The translations under genes and the position numbers were made by a program. The notes beneath the pieces are model-generated. The model made no database searches. It was not told the DNA's origin and was given only the letters and a program-made list of their open reading frames with translations. DNA of 64,000 nucleotides, taken from NCBI RefSeq assembly GCF_026240635.1, contig NZ_CP110848.1, forward strand, positions 1,118,501 to 1,182,500. Reading direction: 5' to 3'. This document shows positions 7,367-16,171 of this stretch, in pieces (positions within the stretch are counted from its first letter, which is position 1; every line of letters starts with the position of its first letter). The DNA comes from Trichothermofontia sichuanensis B231. GTDB lineage: Bacteria; Cyanobacteriota; Cyanobacteriia; B231.

Positions 7367-8425
7367 ATGAATCGGTGCAAGCTGTGGATGTTGGTGATGA
7401 TTGCCCCGCTAGTGGGTCTAGGCAGTGGGTTGATCGCTAGCGATCGCGCCCAGGCAGCGGAGGAGTTGTTACGCCAATTGCAAACGCCGATTAATAATGG
7501 CACCCAGAGCCGCTTGCGCAATGAGGCCGATCGCCTGATGCGTCAGGGGAGTCAACAGCAGGCGGCGGGCGAGTTGGAAAAGGCGATCACCTCCTGGAAG
7601 CAAGCCATGCAGATTTATCATGAACTCGGCGAACCGGTGGCGGTGGGACTAGCCTATGATTTTATTGGGGTGTCCTACGGTGAATTGGGGGATTTCATTG
7701 CCGCAGAAAATGCACTGCGACGACGGTTAGGGGTTGCCCGTGATCATAAAGACTTTCGAGGCCAGATTTTTGGGCTGAATAATGTGGGTACAGTACTGCT
7801 GCATAAACACGAGTTGGATGCCGCCGAAACGACGTTTGAAGAAGCACTGGAAATAGCCCGGAGTATTAACAGTCTTGAAGGCGAAGGTTTAAGCTTAAGT
7901 AACCTGGGGCTGGTTGCCTTTGGCCGGGGCGATTTTCGGGAGGCGATTAAACGCTATGAGGCAGCTTTAACTCTGCGGCGACAGGTGCAAGATCCCACTG
8001 GCGAAGCCAATACCCTTAATAATTTGGGGGATGCCTATTGGCGCTTAGGGCAATATCCTGCTGCCATTGCTAACTATGGACAGGCATTACGTTTGGCGAC
8101 ACAGGTCCAGGATCGACGGAATGAAATGCGCGCGATCGATGGCCTCGTGATTGCCCATAACTCGGTGGAACGCTACGAACGATCGCTGGATTTACTCGAT
8201 CGGCGCTTGGAGATTGCCCAGGAACAAAATAACCTGCGGGAGCAGTTTACCTCCCTCCGAACGGCTGGACAAGTCTACCAGCGGGCGGGTAAATTGGCTG
8301 ATGCTAAGAAAACTTTCGAGCAGGCTCTCCCGCTCGCTCGTGCTCTGGGGGAATGGTCCGAAGTGAACCGGATTCAGAATGATTTATATCGGTTACAGTT
8401 AGCGATCGAATCGGGAGAAACCTAA
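7367..8425 (+). CDS. Exported tetratricopeptide repeat protein
   Basis: An N-terminal signal peptide (MNRCKLWMLVMIAPLVGLGS, followed by a hydrophobic stretch ending near DRAQA) precedes about seven TPR units from residue 50 to 340. Typical units include GLAYDFIGVSYGELGDFIAA, GLSLSNLGLVAFGRGDFREA and ANTLNNLGDAYWRLGQYPAA. The protein is therefore a periplasmic or thylakoid-lumen scaffold for protein-protein contacts; the partner is unknown. ATG at 7367 was preferred over GTG at 7358 because GAGGAG at 7353-7358 is 8 bases before the ATG and overlaps the GTG. The stop codon lies in the first unit of a 24-base tandem duplication. Confidence 0.85.
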   Translation: MNRCKLWMLVMIAPLVGLGSGLIASDRAQAAEELLRQLQTPINNGTQSRLRNEADRLMRQGSQQQAAGELEKAITSWKQAMQIYHELGEPVAVGLAYDFIGVSYGELGDFIAAENALRRRLGVARDHKDFRGQIFGLNNVGTVLLHKHELDAAETTFEEALEIARSINSLEGEGLSLSNLGLVAFGRGDFREAIKRYEAALTLRRQVQDPTGEANTLNNLGDAYWRLGQYPAAIANYGQALRLATQVQDRRNEMRAIDGLVIAHNSVERYERSLDLLDRRLEIAQEQNNLREQFTSLRTAGQVYQRAGKLADAKKTFEQALPLARALGEWSEVNRIQNDLYRLQLAIESGET

Positions 8426-8465
8426 AGTCAACCCTCTAGAAAAACCTAAATTCAACCCTCTAGAA
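8418..8465. repeat. 24-base tandem duplication across the TPR gene stop codon
   Basis: Two consecutive 24-base units (8418-8441 and 8442-8465) differ by one base. Both contain CAACCCTCTAGAA. The first unit contains the TAA stop of the TPR gene. Confidence 0.85.
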
Positions 8466-8530
8466 GGGCGGGTTTTGGTTCATCTCTCAATTGACACGAT
8501 GAGGCTGAGGTAACCCGCTCCTACGGATTA

Positions 8531-8633
8531 TGGTTAATCCCAATAAGAACGATGCAGCCTTTCACTCCCCTCTCCCGCTCTGGGAGAGGGGCTGGGGGTG
8601 AGGGTGCTGTTTCAGTCTAAATTGCAATGACCA
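8531..8633 (+). repeat. Family B element, copy B1
   Basis: A 103-base element starting TGGTTAATCCCAATAAG and ending ATTGCAATGACCA, bordered on both sides by TA. The core is a hairpin of CTCTCCC and GGGAGAG followed by GCTGGGGGTGAGGG. It fills most of the gap between the TPR gene and proS (8426-8784), which otherwise holds nothing I can call. Confidence 0.85.
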
Positions 8634-8784
8634 TAAAACGCCAATCCTCAAACCCTAGTCGTCTGCCTTGCTTAAAGTGACGGGCTGTCGGTTGGCGTCG
8701 ATCCTACAAGGCCCAACCCGTTCACCAGCCTTGTTGGGTTGCACTGCGTTTGATCCAACTTACCCAATTAATCTTGACAGATTA

Positions 8785-10587
8785 CTAGCCTATTGCCTCA
8801 GTAACCCACTGTTTAAGGGTACTAGCCACCTCGCTAACGGGTACCTCTTGGGAGGCTTTGGTGGCACGGGTAACCACTTCTACTTTGCCCTGTTTGAGCG
8901 ATCGCCCGGTGACAATCCGGTAGGGGATGCCAATCAGATCAGCATCTTTGAACTTCACCCCGGCCCGTTCATCCCGATCGTCGAGGAGGGTTTCTATTCC
9001 TGCTTGATTCAGTTCGGCATAGAGGGTTTCGGCGACGGCCACCTGCTGGGCATCCCCTGTGTTAGGGATCACGATAATGGCGTGGTAGGGCGCGATCGCC
9101 ACCGGCCAGATGATGCCATCCTCATCAAAGGACTGTTCCACAGCGGCTTGGGCGAGGCGGGAGACCCCCACACCATAGCAGCCCATGACTAGGGGCCGTT
9201 CGGTGCCGTCTTCGTCGGTGAAGGTAGCCCCCATCGCCTGGGAGTATTTGGTGCCGAGTTGAAAGATGTGACCAACTTCGATACCACGGGCACTTTGCAA
9301 GATCTGGCTGGGATCATGGACAGCCCGATCGCCCACACAGGCTTTGCGCACATCGACCACGTCCGGCAGGGGGAATTGCTCACCCCAGTTGGCCCCGACT
9401 ACGTGAAAATCGACTTCATTGGCCCCAGTAGCAAAGTTTTTCAGATCGACCGCAGTTTGATCCACGAGGCGCAGGAAGGTGGGATGAACCCCCTGGCGCT
9501 TGGCGATATAACTGTCGGGTAGGTCCGGGGCAATGTAACCCAGGGGTAAAGGTTGGGCGGCCCATTTCGCCTGGGTGTTGGCGTCGGGGACGCTCAGGGC
9601 GAGGACAGTCTTCGCAGCGTAGGTTTCAGCCCGTTTGGCCAGTTCATTTTGCAGTTTGACTTCATTAATATCCTGATCACCGCGAATACTGACAATTACC
9701 AATACCGTCAACCCATTGTCGTAAACGACCTGGTACAGAACGTCTTTGACGACCTGGGTCGGATCGCACTTCAGGGCCGCGCACATTTTGGCGATCGTTT
9801 CCGTATTCGGGGTGGGAACTTTTTCGTAGGTCGTAAACGGCGAGGGGATAGGATCCGGCGGGAGGGAAACGGCTTTTTCCACGTTCGCGGAGTATTTGCC
9901 ATCTTCGGTGTAGAGGACCTCATCTTCCCCGGCATCGGCAAGGACCATGAATTCCTGGGAGCCAGAGCCACCGATCGCCCCCGAATCAGCTTCGACGGCC
10001 CGAAATTGCAAACCACAGCGGCGGAACATATTACGGTAGGCCCGATCCATGTCAGCATAGGTTTGTTTCAGGCTCGCTTCGTCCGCGTGGAAAGAGTAGC
10101 CGTCCTTCATGATGAATTCACGGCCCCGCATCAGGCCAAACCGGGGGCGAATTTCGTCGCGGAACTTTGTTTGCAGTTGGTACAGGTGCAGAGGCAGTTG
10201 GCGATAGGAGCGGATCAGCTCACGGGCGATCGCCGTAATCACCTCTTCGTGGGTGGGTCCCAGGCTCATTTCCCGATCCCAACGATCGCGGAGAGAGAAC
10301 ATGATCCCTTCGGCTTGGGTGTAGGTATCCCAGCGGCCCGACTCACGCCAAAGTTCGGCGGGTTGCAATTGGGGCAAAAGACATTCCTGGGCACCCGTAG
10401 CATCCATCTCTTCGCGCACGATCCGCGACACTTTTTGCAAAACGCGCCACATCAACGGTAGATAAGCGTAGACCCCCCTGGCGATGCGACGAATGTACCC
10501 AGCCCGCAGGAGCAGTTGGTGACTGGGGATTTCTGCATCCGCTGGGGCTTCCCGCAGGGTGACGAAGAGCATTTGAGAGAGGCGCAT
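8785..10587 (-). CDS. proS: Prolyl-tRNA synthetase (bacterial type with editing insertion)
   Basis: A 600-residue class II synthetase that charges tRNA-Pro. Motif 1 and 2 regions are visible ([44 protein letters not shown]), with motif 3 near the C-terminal third ([19 protein letters not shown]). The region between motifs 2 and 3 (residues about 220-400) is the INS/YbaK-like domain that hydrolyses mischarged Ala-tRNA-Pro. The anticodon-binding domain is at the C-terminus ([25 protein letters not shown]). The start [13 protein letters not shown] matches the family. It is a single gene with long flanking intergenic regions filled by repeats. Confidence 0.97.
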   Translation of the reverse strand: MRLSQMLFVTLREAPADAEIPSHQLLLRAGYIRRIARGVYAYLPLMWRVLQKVSRIVREEMDATGAQECLLPQLQPAELWRESGRWDTYTQAEGIMFSLRDRWDREMSLGPTHEEVITAIARELIRSYRQLPLHLYQLQTKFRDEIRPRFGLMRGREFIMKDGYSFHADEASLKQTYADMDRAYRNMFRRCGLQFRAVEADSGAIGGSGSQEFMVLADAGEDEVLYTEDGKYSANVEKAVSLPPDPIPSPFTTYEKVPTPNTETIAKMCAALKCDPTQVVKDVLYQVVYDNGLTVLVIVSIRGDQDINEVKLQNELAKRAETYAAKTVLALSVPDANTQAKWAAQPLPLGYIAPDLPDSYIAKRQGVHPTFLRLVDQTAVDLKNFATGANEVDFHVVGANWGEQFPLPDVVDVRKACVGDRAVHDPSQILQSARGIEVGHIFQLGTKYSQAMGATFTDEDGTERPLVMGCYGVGVSRLAQAAVEQSFDEDGIIWPVAIAPYHAIIVIPNTGDAQQVAVAETLYAELNQAGIETLLDDRDERAGVKFKDADLIGIPYRIVTGRSLKQGKVEVVTRATKASQEVPVSEVASTLKQWVTEAIG

Positions 10588-10808
10588 AGGATGTTGGATT
10601 CCGTGACGATCGCGGCATCAGGCCATCTTGAGGCCATCTTCTATCCTTACGGGCAAGTTCCCGACCGTCAAGCATTTTAATCGCTGCCACCAATATGTAC
10701 TGGGACGATATGTACTGGGAACCGATCTGGCTCTCGCCGTTTGTGCGGCACTAGGGGGCGCCCCCCTAGGCATTTCAGTTAGGGATGGATTCTGATAACA
10801 CCCGTTCA
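10588..10808. other. Intergenic region upstream of proS
   Basis: This region carries the presumed proS promoter and a perfect GC-rich palindrome at 10750-10768 (CTAGGGGG and its complement around CGC). No gene is supported; the overlapping minus-strand open frames have no coding character. Confidence 0.5.
10750..10768. repeat. GC-rich palindromic repeat (family G, copy 2)
   Basis: A perfect inverted repeat of CTAGGGGG around a three-base centre, followed by GCATTTCAG. It resembles 6341-6368 and 24443-24470. Confidence 0.5.
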
Positions 10809-10810
10809 TA

Positions 10811-10974
10811 CAGCCTTTACCTAATTTACTCAGTACACCGTTAAGGTTTAGATCTGGATCCTACTGGCGGCCCTCATCCCCCGACCCCTTCTCCCAAGTG
10901 GGGAGAAGGAAACCCAGCGGGCTGCACCCATTCTACCCCCGTAAAACTGTACTTTATGATTGAGGTAAAGGCTG
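10811..10974. repeat. Family D element, copy D1 (intact, 164 bp)
   Basis: Terminal inverted repeats CAGCCTTTACCT (10811-10822) and AGGTAAAGGCTG (10963-10974) are perfect over 12 bases, and TA borders both sides. The centre contains the hairpin-forming CCTTCTCCC and GGGAGAAGG. It has no ORF. Copy D2 at 58694 shares long stretches, and D1 shows the site in D2 before B6 inserted. Confidence 0.85.
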
Positions 10975-11055
10975 TAGTTCATATAGAGGATTGTTTAAGG
11001 GGTGCTCTGGGTCTGCAACTTGGCACAATGGTGACCTGAATCAACGGGGGCATTA

Positions 11056-11155
11056 TGGTCAATCCAAATAAGAACGATACAGTTTTACTCCCCTCTCCCA
11101 GAGCGAGAGAGGGCTGGGGGTGAGGGGGCTGTTTCAGTCTAAATTGCAATGGCTA
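11056..11155 (+). repeat. Family B element, copy B2
   Basis: A 100-base element starting TGGTCAATCCAAATAAG and ending AAATTGCAATGGCTA, flanked by TA at 11054-11055 and 11156-11157. The central arm reads CTCTCCCAGAGCGAGAGAGG, so the hairpin is partly degraded relative to other copies. Confidence 0.85.
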
Positions 11156-11329
11156 TACCTGCAATTGTTGGGCAAGCATTCGTTATGGGCACCTGAAAAT
11201 TGTCTCGGTAGCCCTTGAACTGCCCAAGCAAGGAGATTAGGCCGATAGGTTATCTTGGTTATCAGTGCAAGTTTGGGACTTTCACCGTACCCGTTAAAGC
11301 GACCTTTAATCTAATTAGCAGGTCCCCTC

Positions 11330-12493
11330 ATGTCACAGAAAAACGCCGCGCTCCAGTTTGTCATCCTATTAGGGGTCGTGAGTTTATGTGCTGACGCAAC
11401 CTATGAGGGTGCACGCAGCATTACCGGGGCCTATCTCAGTGTGTTGGGAGCAACAGGAACAGTGGTGGGACTGGTGGCGGGTTTGGGCGAACTGATTGGC
11501 TATGGCCTGCGCCTGCTAACTGGCTACTGGAGCGATCGCACCCGTCAATACTGGGGGATTACCACCCTCGGCTATGCCATTAACACCGCCGTCGTTCCCC
11601 TGATGGCCCTAGCCGGTCGTTGGGAAGTGCTGGCAGGGTTGATGATTGCCGAGCGCACCGGTAAAGCGATTCGGACTCCCCCACGGGATGTTTTATTGTC
11701 CCATGCCGCGATCCGGGTGGGCAAAGGATTTGGCTTTGGTCTCCACGAAGCGATGGATCAGATCGGGGCCGTATTGGGACCCTTGCTGGTGACGAGCGTA
11801 TTGCTCTGGCGGGGGCACTATCCGGCTGGCTTTGCCGTGCTGGTCATCCCGGCAGTCTTAGGACTGATCGTGCTGCTATGGCTGCGACAGGGGTATCCCA
11901 ATCCCCGTGAGTTTGAGAGCACCCGTCAGGATCTCCATAGCGAGGGCCTCCCTCAGCAATTTTGGGTATACCTGGGAGCCGTTGCCCTCCTGGCCGCGGG
12001 CTATGTTGACTTTCCTCTAATCGCCTTCCATTTGCAACAGGCCGGCGTGGAAACCCTAATCCAAATTCCGCTACTGTATGCCCTGGCAATGGGCGTTGAC
12101 GCGATCGCAGCCCTGCTTTTTGGCTATGGCTTCGATCGCTGGGGAATGGCAACGTTAATCCTTGCCATTGGCTGTTCCCTCGGATTTGCCCCTTTAATTT
12201 TCCTGGGTGGGACCCACTTTGCCCTGGTAGGGATGGTGTTATGGGGGATTGGCATGGGGGCACAGGAGTCGATTTTGAAGGCAGTCGTGGCAGGCATGGT
12301 GACACCAGAGCGGCGCGGCTCAGCCTATGGGATTTTTAATACAGGCTATGGGTTAGCCTGGTTTCTGGGAAGTGCGGTGATGGGAATTTTATATGACTTC
12401 TCTCTACCTGTACTGGTGATTTTTTCGCTGTCAATTCAACTGCTTGCAGCGATCGTTTTAATTTGGCTCACGCAACGATTCAGGGTTAATTAG
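11330..12493 (+). CDS. Major facilitator superfamily transporter
   Basis: A 387-residue inner-membrane protein with about 12 hydrophobic helices. The first cytoplasmic loop has the MFS motif-A-like GYWSDRTRQ, and the segment ERTGKAIRTPPRDVLLSHAA after helix 4 is typical of a bacterial MFS subgroup often annotated as drug or metabolite exporters. A second-half repeat of motif A is seen as GYGFDRWGMATL. The substrate cannot be inferred. The upstream 170 bases are free of repeats. The stop codon sits inside a 23-base tandem duplication, followed at once by family A element A2. Confidence 0.88.
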   Translation: MSQKNAALQFVILLGVVSLCADATYEGARSITGAYLSVLGATGTVVGLVAGLGELIGYGLRLLTGYWSDRTRQYWGITTLGYAINTAVVPLMALAGRWEVLAGLMIAERTGKAIRTPPRDVLLSHAAIRVGKGFGFGLHEAMDQIGAVLGPLLVTSVLLWRGHYPAGFAVLVIPAVLGLIVLLWLRQGYPNPREFESTRQDLHSEGLPQQFWVYLGAVALLAAGYVDFPLIAFHLQQAGVETLIQIPLLYALAMGVDAIAALLFGYGFDRWGMATLILAIGCSLGFAPLIFLGGTHFALVGMVLWGIGMGAQESILKAVVAGMVTPERRGSAYGIFNTGYGLAWFLGSAVMGILYDFSLPVLVIFSLSIQLLAAIVLIWLTQRFRVN

Positions 12494-12526
12494 GATGAAA
12501 AATCAGGGTTAATTAGGATCAAAAAT
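12481..12526. repeat. 23-base tandem duplication across the MFS gene stop codon
   Basis: Units 12481-12503 and 12504-12526 are identical except for one G/C change. The first contains the TAG stop of the MFS gene. The second ends exactly where element A2 begins. Confidence 0.85.
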
Positions 12527-12606
12527 AGCTCTCGTGAGTTTATAGTGGACGCGCCTAGCGCCCCGACAATAAACTCAACACTTTAGATCGTTTATTTTTA
12601 GAACAG
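12527..12606 (+). repeat. Family A element, copy A2 (degenerate)
   Basis: The left end AGCTCTCGTGAG and the hairpin (12534-12577, arms with several mismatches) correspond to A1. The segment GATCGTTTATTTTTAG matches the A1 right arm, but the terminal CCCAGAAG is missing, so this copy is decayed. It sits 33 bases after the MFS stop and just upstream of the next gene. Confidence 0.7.
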
Positions 12607-12620
12607 TCGTAAAAATAAAG

Positions 12621-13448
12621 ATGCATACGTTACCTGCTCATAGTCCACTGGCAAAGGCCATCCACTACCTGCGCAGCAAGCAATCGAAGGATGGGGGATT
12701 TTGTGCCTATAATATGGAGTTTCTGGAAGAATCTAACCCCCATGATACGTTTTTCTCTGTCCTGGCTTTCCAGGCTTTGGGCGAACCAATTCCTAACCGC
12801 GATCGTGTCGTCCAATACCTGAAAACAGCCCTCAACAGAGCACAGGTCTTTAACTATGCCTTTTTCCCCCTGTGGACACTGCACCAGATGGGCGAACTCA
12901 CGATCGATGATGCCCTTAGAGCTAGCCTCACAGAATTAACGATCCTGTTACCCGATCGTCCCAATCCGGAAGATGCCGGAGAAAATCTACGGTGGCTCCT
13001 GCGGCGGGTACAGGCAAAAACCCTGGTCGGCAGTATCCCAGAACGTGAACAGATCCAATCCTACTTTTTGAGCCTATACCAAGAAGGCAGTTTTGGCTGG
13101 TATCCCAACCTGGTCGAGACCTATTTAAGTTTACGGATCTTGCATCTGCTGAATTATAACCTTCAGTCGTTGCACGAGACCCGCCAGTTTCTGATGCGCC
13201 TCCAGGAAAAAGAAACCGGGTTTACAAATACGACCAATGGCTTGTTTACCACGCTAGAAGTGGTCTATGCCGGCGTTTTTGCCTGCCAATTACTCGACGT
13301 CCCAATTCAGTATGCAGACGCAGTGATCCACTTTGTCAAACTCTGCCAAATGGGTAAGGGAGGCTTTGCCCGAATGCCCACAGGCTTGCCAGACATCGAG
13401 AAAACCTATCGGGCTGTCAAACTCCTCACCGTCCTTGAGGCTAAATAA
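12621..13448 (+). CDS. Prenyltransferase/terpenoid-cyclase-fold (alpha-alpha toroid) protein
   Basis: A 275-residue protein made of repeated helical pairs with the QW-like glycine motifs of the squalene cyclase and protein-prenyltransferase beta-subunit superfamily: SKDGGFCAYN near residue 22, EGSFGWYPNLVETYLSLRIL near 155, and GKGGFARMPTGLPDIEKTY near 252. It lacks the DxDD motif of class II cyclases and is only about half a cyclase in length. It is nearer to the prenyltransferase beta-like group, but the zinc ligands of true farnesyltransferases are not evident. Cytosolic; substrate unknown. The ATG at 12621 lies in the tail of element A2. An ICMT-like methyltransferase gene follows in the same direction after 349 bases. 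Confidence 0.72.
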   Translation: MHTLPAHSPLAKAIHYLRSKQSKDGGFCAYNMEFLEESNPHDTFFSVLAFQALGEPIPNRDRVVQYLKTALNRAQVFNYAFFPLWTLHQMGELTIDDALRASLTELTILLPDRPNPEDAGENLRWLLRRVQAKTLVGSIPEREQIQSYFLSLYQEGSFGWYPNLVETYLSLRILHLLNYNLQSLHETRQFLMRLQEKETGFTNTTNGLFTTLEVVYAGVFACQLLDVPIQYADAVIHFVKLCQMGKGGFARMPTGLPDIEKTYRAVKLLTVLEAK

Positions 13449-13504
13449 GGATATTAGGCCAGTCTAGCGATGGGACCTTTGATGTCTAAAACTGTCAATA
13501 ATCC

Positions 13505-13616
13505 GGTTCTTCTGGGATTTTGGGGTAAGCAGTATCAGCAGCTACAAATAAACGATCGTAAATGCTGAGTTTATGGTGGGGGCGCGTAGCGCCCCCACCA
13601 TAAACTCAGAAGAGCC
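13505..13616 (-). repeat. Family A element, copy A3 (112 bp, inverted relative to A1)
   Basis: This copy has the same 112-base length as A1, in opposite orientation. Ends are GGTTCTTCTGGG (13505-13516) and CTCAGAAGAGCC (13605-13616), and the perfect 21-bp hairpin spans 13565-13609. It lies 57 bases after the stop of the prenyltransferase-fold gene and dominates the 349-base gap to the next gene. Confidence 0.85.
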
Positions 13617-13748
13617 GCCAATTTAATCAAGTTTGGGGTTAATAAAATGACTAAAATCATGACTGCAATCATCAACCCTTACTACAATCGTCAAGCGATC
13701 ATGTAATATAGTCAAATAATCAAATAGTAATTTAATTGTGTTACCGTA

Positions 13749-13801
13749 GTTAACAGCAAGTTAACAGTAAGCGGTTATGATTTAGCAGCAAACGGTTATG
13801 A
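13749..13801. repeat. Short direct repeats before the ICMT-like gene
   Basis: GTTAACAGCAA (13749-13759) is followed directly by GTTAACAGTAA (13760-13770). CGGTTATGA occurs at 13772-13780 and again at 13793-13801, the second containing the ATG start of the next gene. These may be a duplicated leader rather than a binding site. Confidence 0.6.
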
Positions 13802-14310
13802 AACGACTTTCGGATATGGGGTTCTCCTGGGATAACTGGCATCGGAACGAACGGGGCGAGTATTGGGTCATTGCCCAGATGCTGCTGCTGTTGGGATTTA
13901 TTGTCTTACCCCCGTGGCGCTTGGCTACGGTCACACTTAGTCCCCCTTGGCTTTACCTCAGTTGGGGAGCGGCAGCCCTATGTGCAGGCATCGCGGCGGG
14001 GTTGATGGTAGGCGGTACGTTAGCCCTAGGCAAAAATCTCACCCCACTGCCCTATCCTAAGGAAGGTGGGATGCTAGTGCGATCGGGGGTTTATGGCATT
14101 GTCCGGCATCCGCTTTACAGTAGTTTGATTTTTGGGGCATTGGCGTGGTCACTGTTCCAGATGAGTGGTGTGCATGGCCTGGCGACGATCGGGCTGTTCC
14201 TATTTTTCAATGCAAAGGCGACGCGGGAAGAAGCGTGGTTGACTCATAAGTATGCCGATTATTCGGCCTATCAACAGCAGGTCAAGAAACTAATTCCCTG
14301 GGTTTATTGA
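13798..14310 (+). CDS. Isoprenylcysteine carboxyl methyltransferase (ICMT)-like membrane methyltransferase
   Basis: A 170-residue integral membrane protein. The C-terminal signature of the ICMT/PEMT superfamily is complete: GIVRHPLYSSLIFGALAWSL followed by a helix and REEAWLTHKYADYSAYQQQV. In the family these residues bind S-adenosylmethionine. Four to five hydrophobic helices precede or surround it. Bacterial members methylate varied small molecules or lipids, so a protein substrate should not be assumed. ATG at 13798 and ATG at 13816 (MGFSWDNWHRN) are both possible starts. The prohibitin gene begins 34 bases downstream and may be co-transcribed. Confidence 0.82.
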   Translation: MKRLSDMGFSWDNWHRNERGEYWVIAQMLLLLGFIVLPPWRLATVTLSPPWLYLSWGAAALCAGIAAGLMVGGTLALGKNLTPLPYPKEGGMLVRSGVYGIVRHPLYSSLIFGALAWSLFQMSGVHGLATIGLFLFFNAKATREEAWLTHKYADYSAYQQQVKKLIPWVY

Positions 14311-14343
14311 GATTATTCAGACTGAATCTTCCCGCAAATCATC

Positions 14344-15192
14344 ATGAGCCGAAACAGTCAACCCCTGCAAAATTTGACGACGATCGTCGCTGTCCTCGTG
14401 GTTACCTTGCTGGTTATCCTGGGACTCAATTCCTTTGTGATTATTCATCCTGGCGAGGCAGGTGTTTTGAGTATTTTGGGCAAGGCCAGGGATGGTGCTC
14501 TGCTCGAAGGTATTCATTTCAAACCTCCCTTGGTGTCAACCGTGGATGTGTATGATGTCACAGTCCAAAAGTTTGAGGTCCCGGCCCAAAGTGCGACGCG
14601 AGATCTCCAGGATTTGACGGCCAGCTTTGCGATTAATTTCCGCCTGGATCCCCTGCAGGTTGTGCAAATTCGCCGTACCCAGGGCACGCTGCAAAACCTT
14701 GTTGCTAAGATTATTGCCCCCCAAACTCAGGAGTCTTTCAAGATCGCTGCTGCCAAGCGTACTGCTGAGGAGGCCATCACCCAGCGCACGGAACTCAAAC
14801 AGGACTTTGACAATGCCCTGAGTGAACGGCTGGAAAAATATGCGGTGATTGTGCTGGATACCAGTGTCATTGACCTGAATTTTTCTAAGGACTTCACGCG
14901 AGCGGTAGAGGAAAAACAAATTGCTGAGCAACAGGCTCAACGGGCTGTTTACGTCGCCCAACAAGCTGAGCAGGAAGCGCTGGCTGAGGTCAACCGGGCC
15001 AAAGGCAAAGCTGAAGCCCAACGCCTGCTCGCGGAAACCCTCAAGGCCCAGGGCGGTGAATTGGTTCTCCAAAAGGAGGCGATCGAAGCCTGGAAGCAGG
15101 GAGGTGCCCAAATGCCGAAGGTTCTTGTCCTCAATGGAGATACTAAGAGCAGTGTGCCGTTTTTGTTTAACCTCAATGCGGCTACTCAATAG
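14344..15192 (+). CDS. Prohibitin-family (SPFH/band 7) membrane protein
   Basis: A 282-residue protein with one N-terminal transmembrane helix (about residues 12-34), then the SPFH domain (SFVIIHPGEAGVLSILGKA ... VPAQSATRDLQDLTASFAIN) and a long Ala/Gln/Glu-rich coiled coil from about 180 to 250 (KQIAEQQAQRAVYVAQQAEQ). This architecture matches cyanobacterial prohibitins related to mitochondrial Phb1/Phb2, which form large rings in membranes and are linked to thylakoid or plasma-membrane protein quality control. ATG at 14344 is followed directly by the charged leader and the helix. It follows the ICMT-like gene by 34 bases. Confidence 0.92.
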   Translation: MSRNSQPLQNLTTIVAVLVVTLLVILGLNSFVIIHPGEAGVLSILGKARDGALLEGIHFKPPLVSTVDVYDVTVQKFEVPAQSATRDLQDLTASFAINFRLDPLQVVQIRRTQGTLQNLVAKIIAPQTQESFKIAAAKRTAEEAITQRTELKQDFDNALSERLEKYAVIVLDTSVIDLNFSKDFTRAVEEKQIAEQQAQRAVYVAQQAEQEALAEVNRAKGKAEAQRLLAETLKAQGGELVLQKEAIEAWKQGGAQMPKVLVLNGDTKSSVPFLFNLNAATQ

Positions 15193-15361
15193 CAAGTAGG
15201 ATCGGGTTTATTCCGTATGGTTGGTGGGGGCGGGTTTATATAGATGGTTGGTTACTGGGTAGGTGGTTAGACAACCCGCCTCTACCTTTTTGCGATCGCT
15301 GGCTTCCTTGCCCCATTCCTTGCTCCATTAATCGTTGAAAACCCTGAGTCAGGATTCCTTA

Positions 15362-16045
15362 ATGCATACAATTCCTAGTCTCGATCGCGCCCTAGCTGAT
15401 ATCCCCGATCTTCCGCCTGTGATTCTCCTCGATGCCGTCGGGACGCTGTTTGGGGTTCAGGGGAGTGTGGGTGAGGTTTATCGCCAGGTAGCCCAGGCTT
15501 TTGGGGTTGAAGCGGAGGCCGCTACGCTTGATCGTGCCTTTTTCCAAGCCTTTGCCGCTGCCCCGCCAATGGCCTTCCCAGGGGTTGAGCCGGGTAGCCT
15601 CTCCCAACAGGAGTTCCAATGGTGGCAAACCCTTGCCATTGAAACCTTTAGGCAAGCGGGTTACCTCAACCAGTTCCAGAACTTTAATGCCTTCTTTGCG
15701 GCACTCTATGACCACTTTGCGACTGCCCAGCCCTGGTTTGTCTATCCGGAAGTGCCAGCAACCTTAAGCCAGTGGCGAGCGGCAGGGATTCAACTGGGGG
15801 TGCTGTCTAATTTTGATTCACGGCTGTTTGGAGTGCTGGAGCTACTGGGGCTGGCGGAATTTTTCACGACGGTGACGATTTCGACGGCTGCTGGGGCGGC
15901 CAAGCCCGATCCCCAGATCTTCGCGATCGCCCTCCAGAAACATCACTGTCCTGCTGCCCAAGCCCTTCATATTGGCGACAGCTACCACGCCGACTACCAA
16001 GGTGCCCAGCAGGCCGGGCTACGGGCCGTTTGGCTCCAGCGATAG
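15362..16045 (+). CDS. HAD-superfamily hydrolase (subfamily IA)
   Basis: A 227-residue cytosolic HAD hydrolase. Motif I is ILLDAVGTLFG, so the nucleophile Asp is present but the usual second Asp (general acid/base) is replaced by Val. This is seen in an REG-2-like HAD group and may mean weak or altered phosphatase activity. Motif II is GVLSNFDSR, motif III is the lysine in AAGAAKPDPQIF, and motif IV is HIGDSYHADYQGA. ATG at 15362 was chosen because AGGA lies 7 bases upstream; a TTG at 15335 would add nine residues. A strong terminator follows. Substrate unknown. Confidence 0.87.
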   Translation: MHTIPSLDRALADIPDLPPVILLDAVGTLFGVQGSVGEVYRQVAQAFGVEAEAATLDRAFFQAFAAAPPMAFPGVEPGSLSQQEFQWWQTLAIETFRQAGYLNQFQNFNAFFAALYDHFATAQPWFVYPEVPATLSQWRAAGIQLGVLSNFDSRLFGVLELLGLAEFFTTVTISTAAGAAKPDPQIFAIALQKHHCPAAQALHIGDSYHADYQGAQQAGLRAVWLQR

Positions 16046-16091
16046 TCGGCGCCAATGACAAAATTCTTACGCTACAGACATAGCCGTTTAT

Positions 16092-16116
16092 AAAAAAACC
16101 CGCCAAAATGGGCGGG
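16092..16116 (-). terminator. Minus-strand-oriented hairpin with T-run
   Basis: CCCGCC (16099-16104) and GGCGGG (16111-16116) form a 6-bp stem preceded on the plus strand by seven A, which is a T-run on the minus strand. No minus-strand gene reads through here until the YCII gene, so its role is unclear; it may stop antisense transcription into the HAD gene. Confidence 0.5.
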
Positions 16117-16134
16117 TGTTGTTGTGAGAAGAGT

Positions 16135-16171
16135 GGCGGTTAAGCGCTCATAGCGTTGACCGCCTTTTTTT
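16135..16171 (+). terminator. Rho-independent terminator after the HAD gene
   Basis: GGCGGTTAA pairs with TTGACCGCC, extended by GCGCT/AGCG around a CAT loop, and is followed by seven T (16165-16171). Placed 90 bases after the HAD stop, it is the strongest intrinsic terminator in the window. Confidence 0.8.

Noticed and set aside
9553-10461. 302-residue open frame on the plus strand
   Set aside because: It lies wholly opposite proS, which has complete catalytic motifs. High GC at third positions creates long antisense frames here.
14536-15195. 219-residue open frame on the minus strand
   Set aside because: It is antisense to the prohibitin gene and shows no domain.
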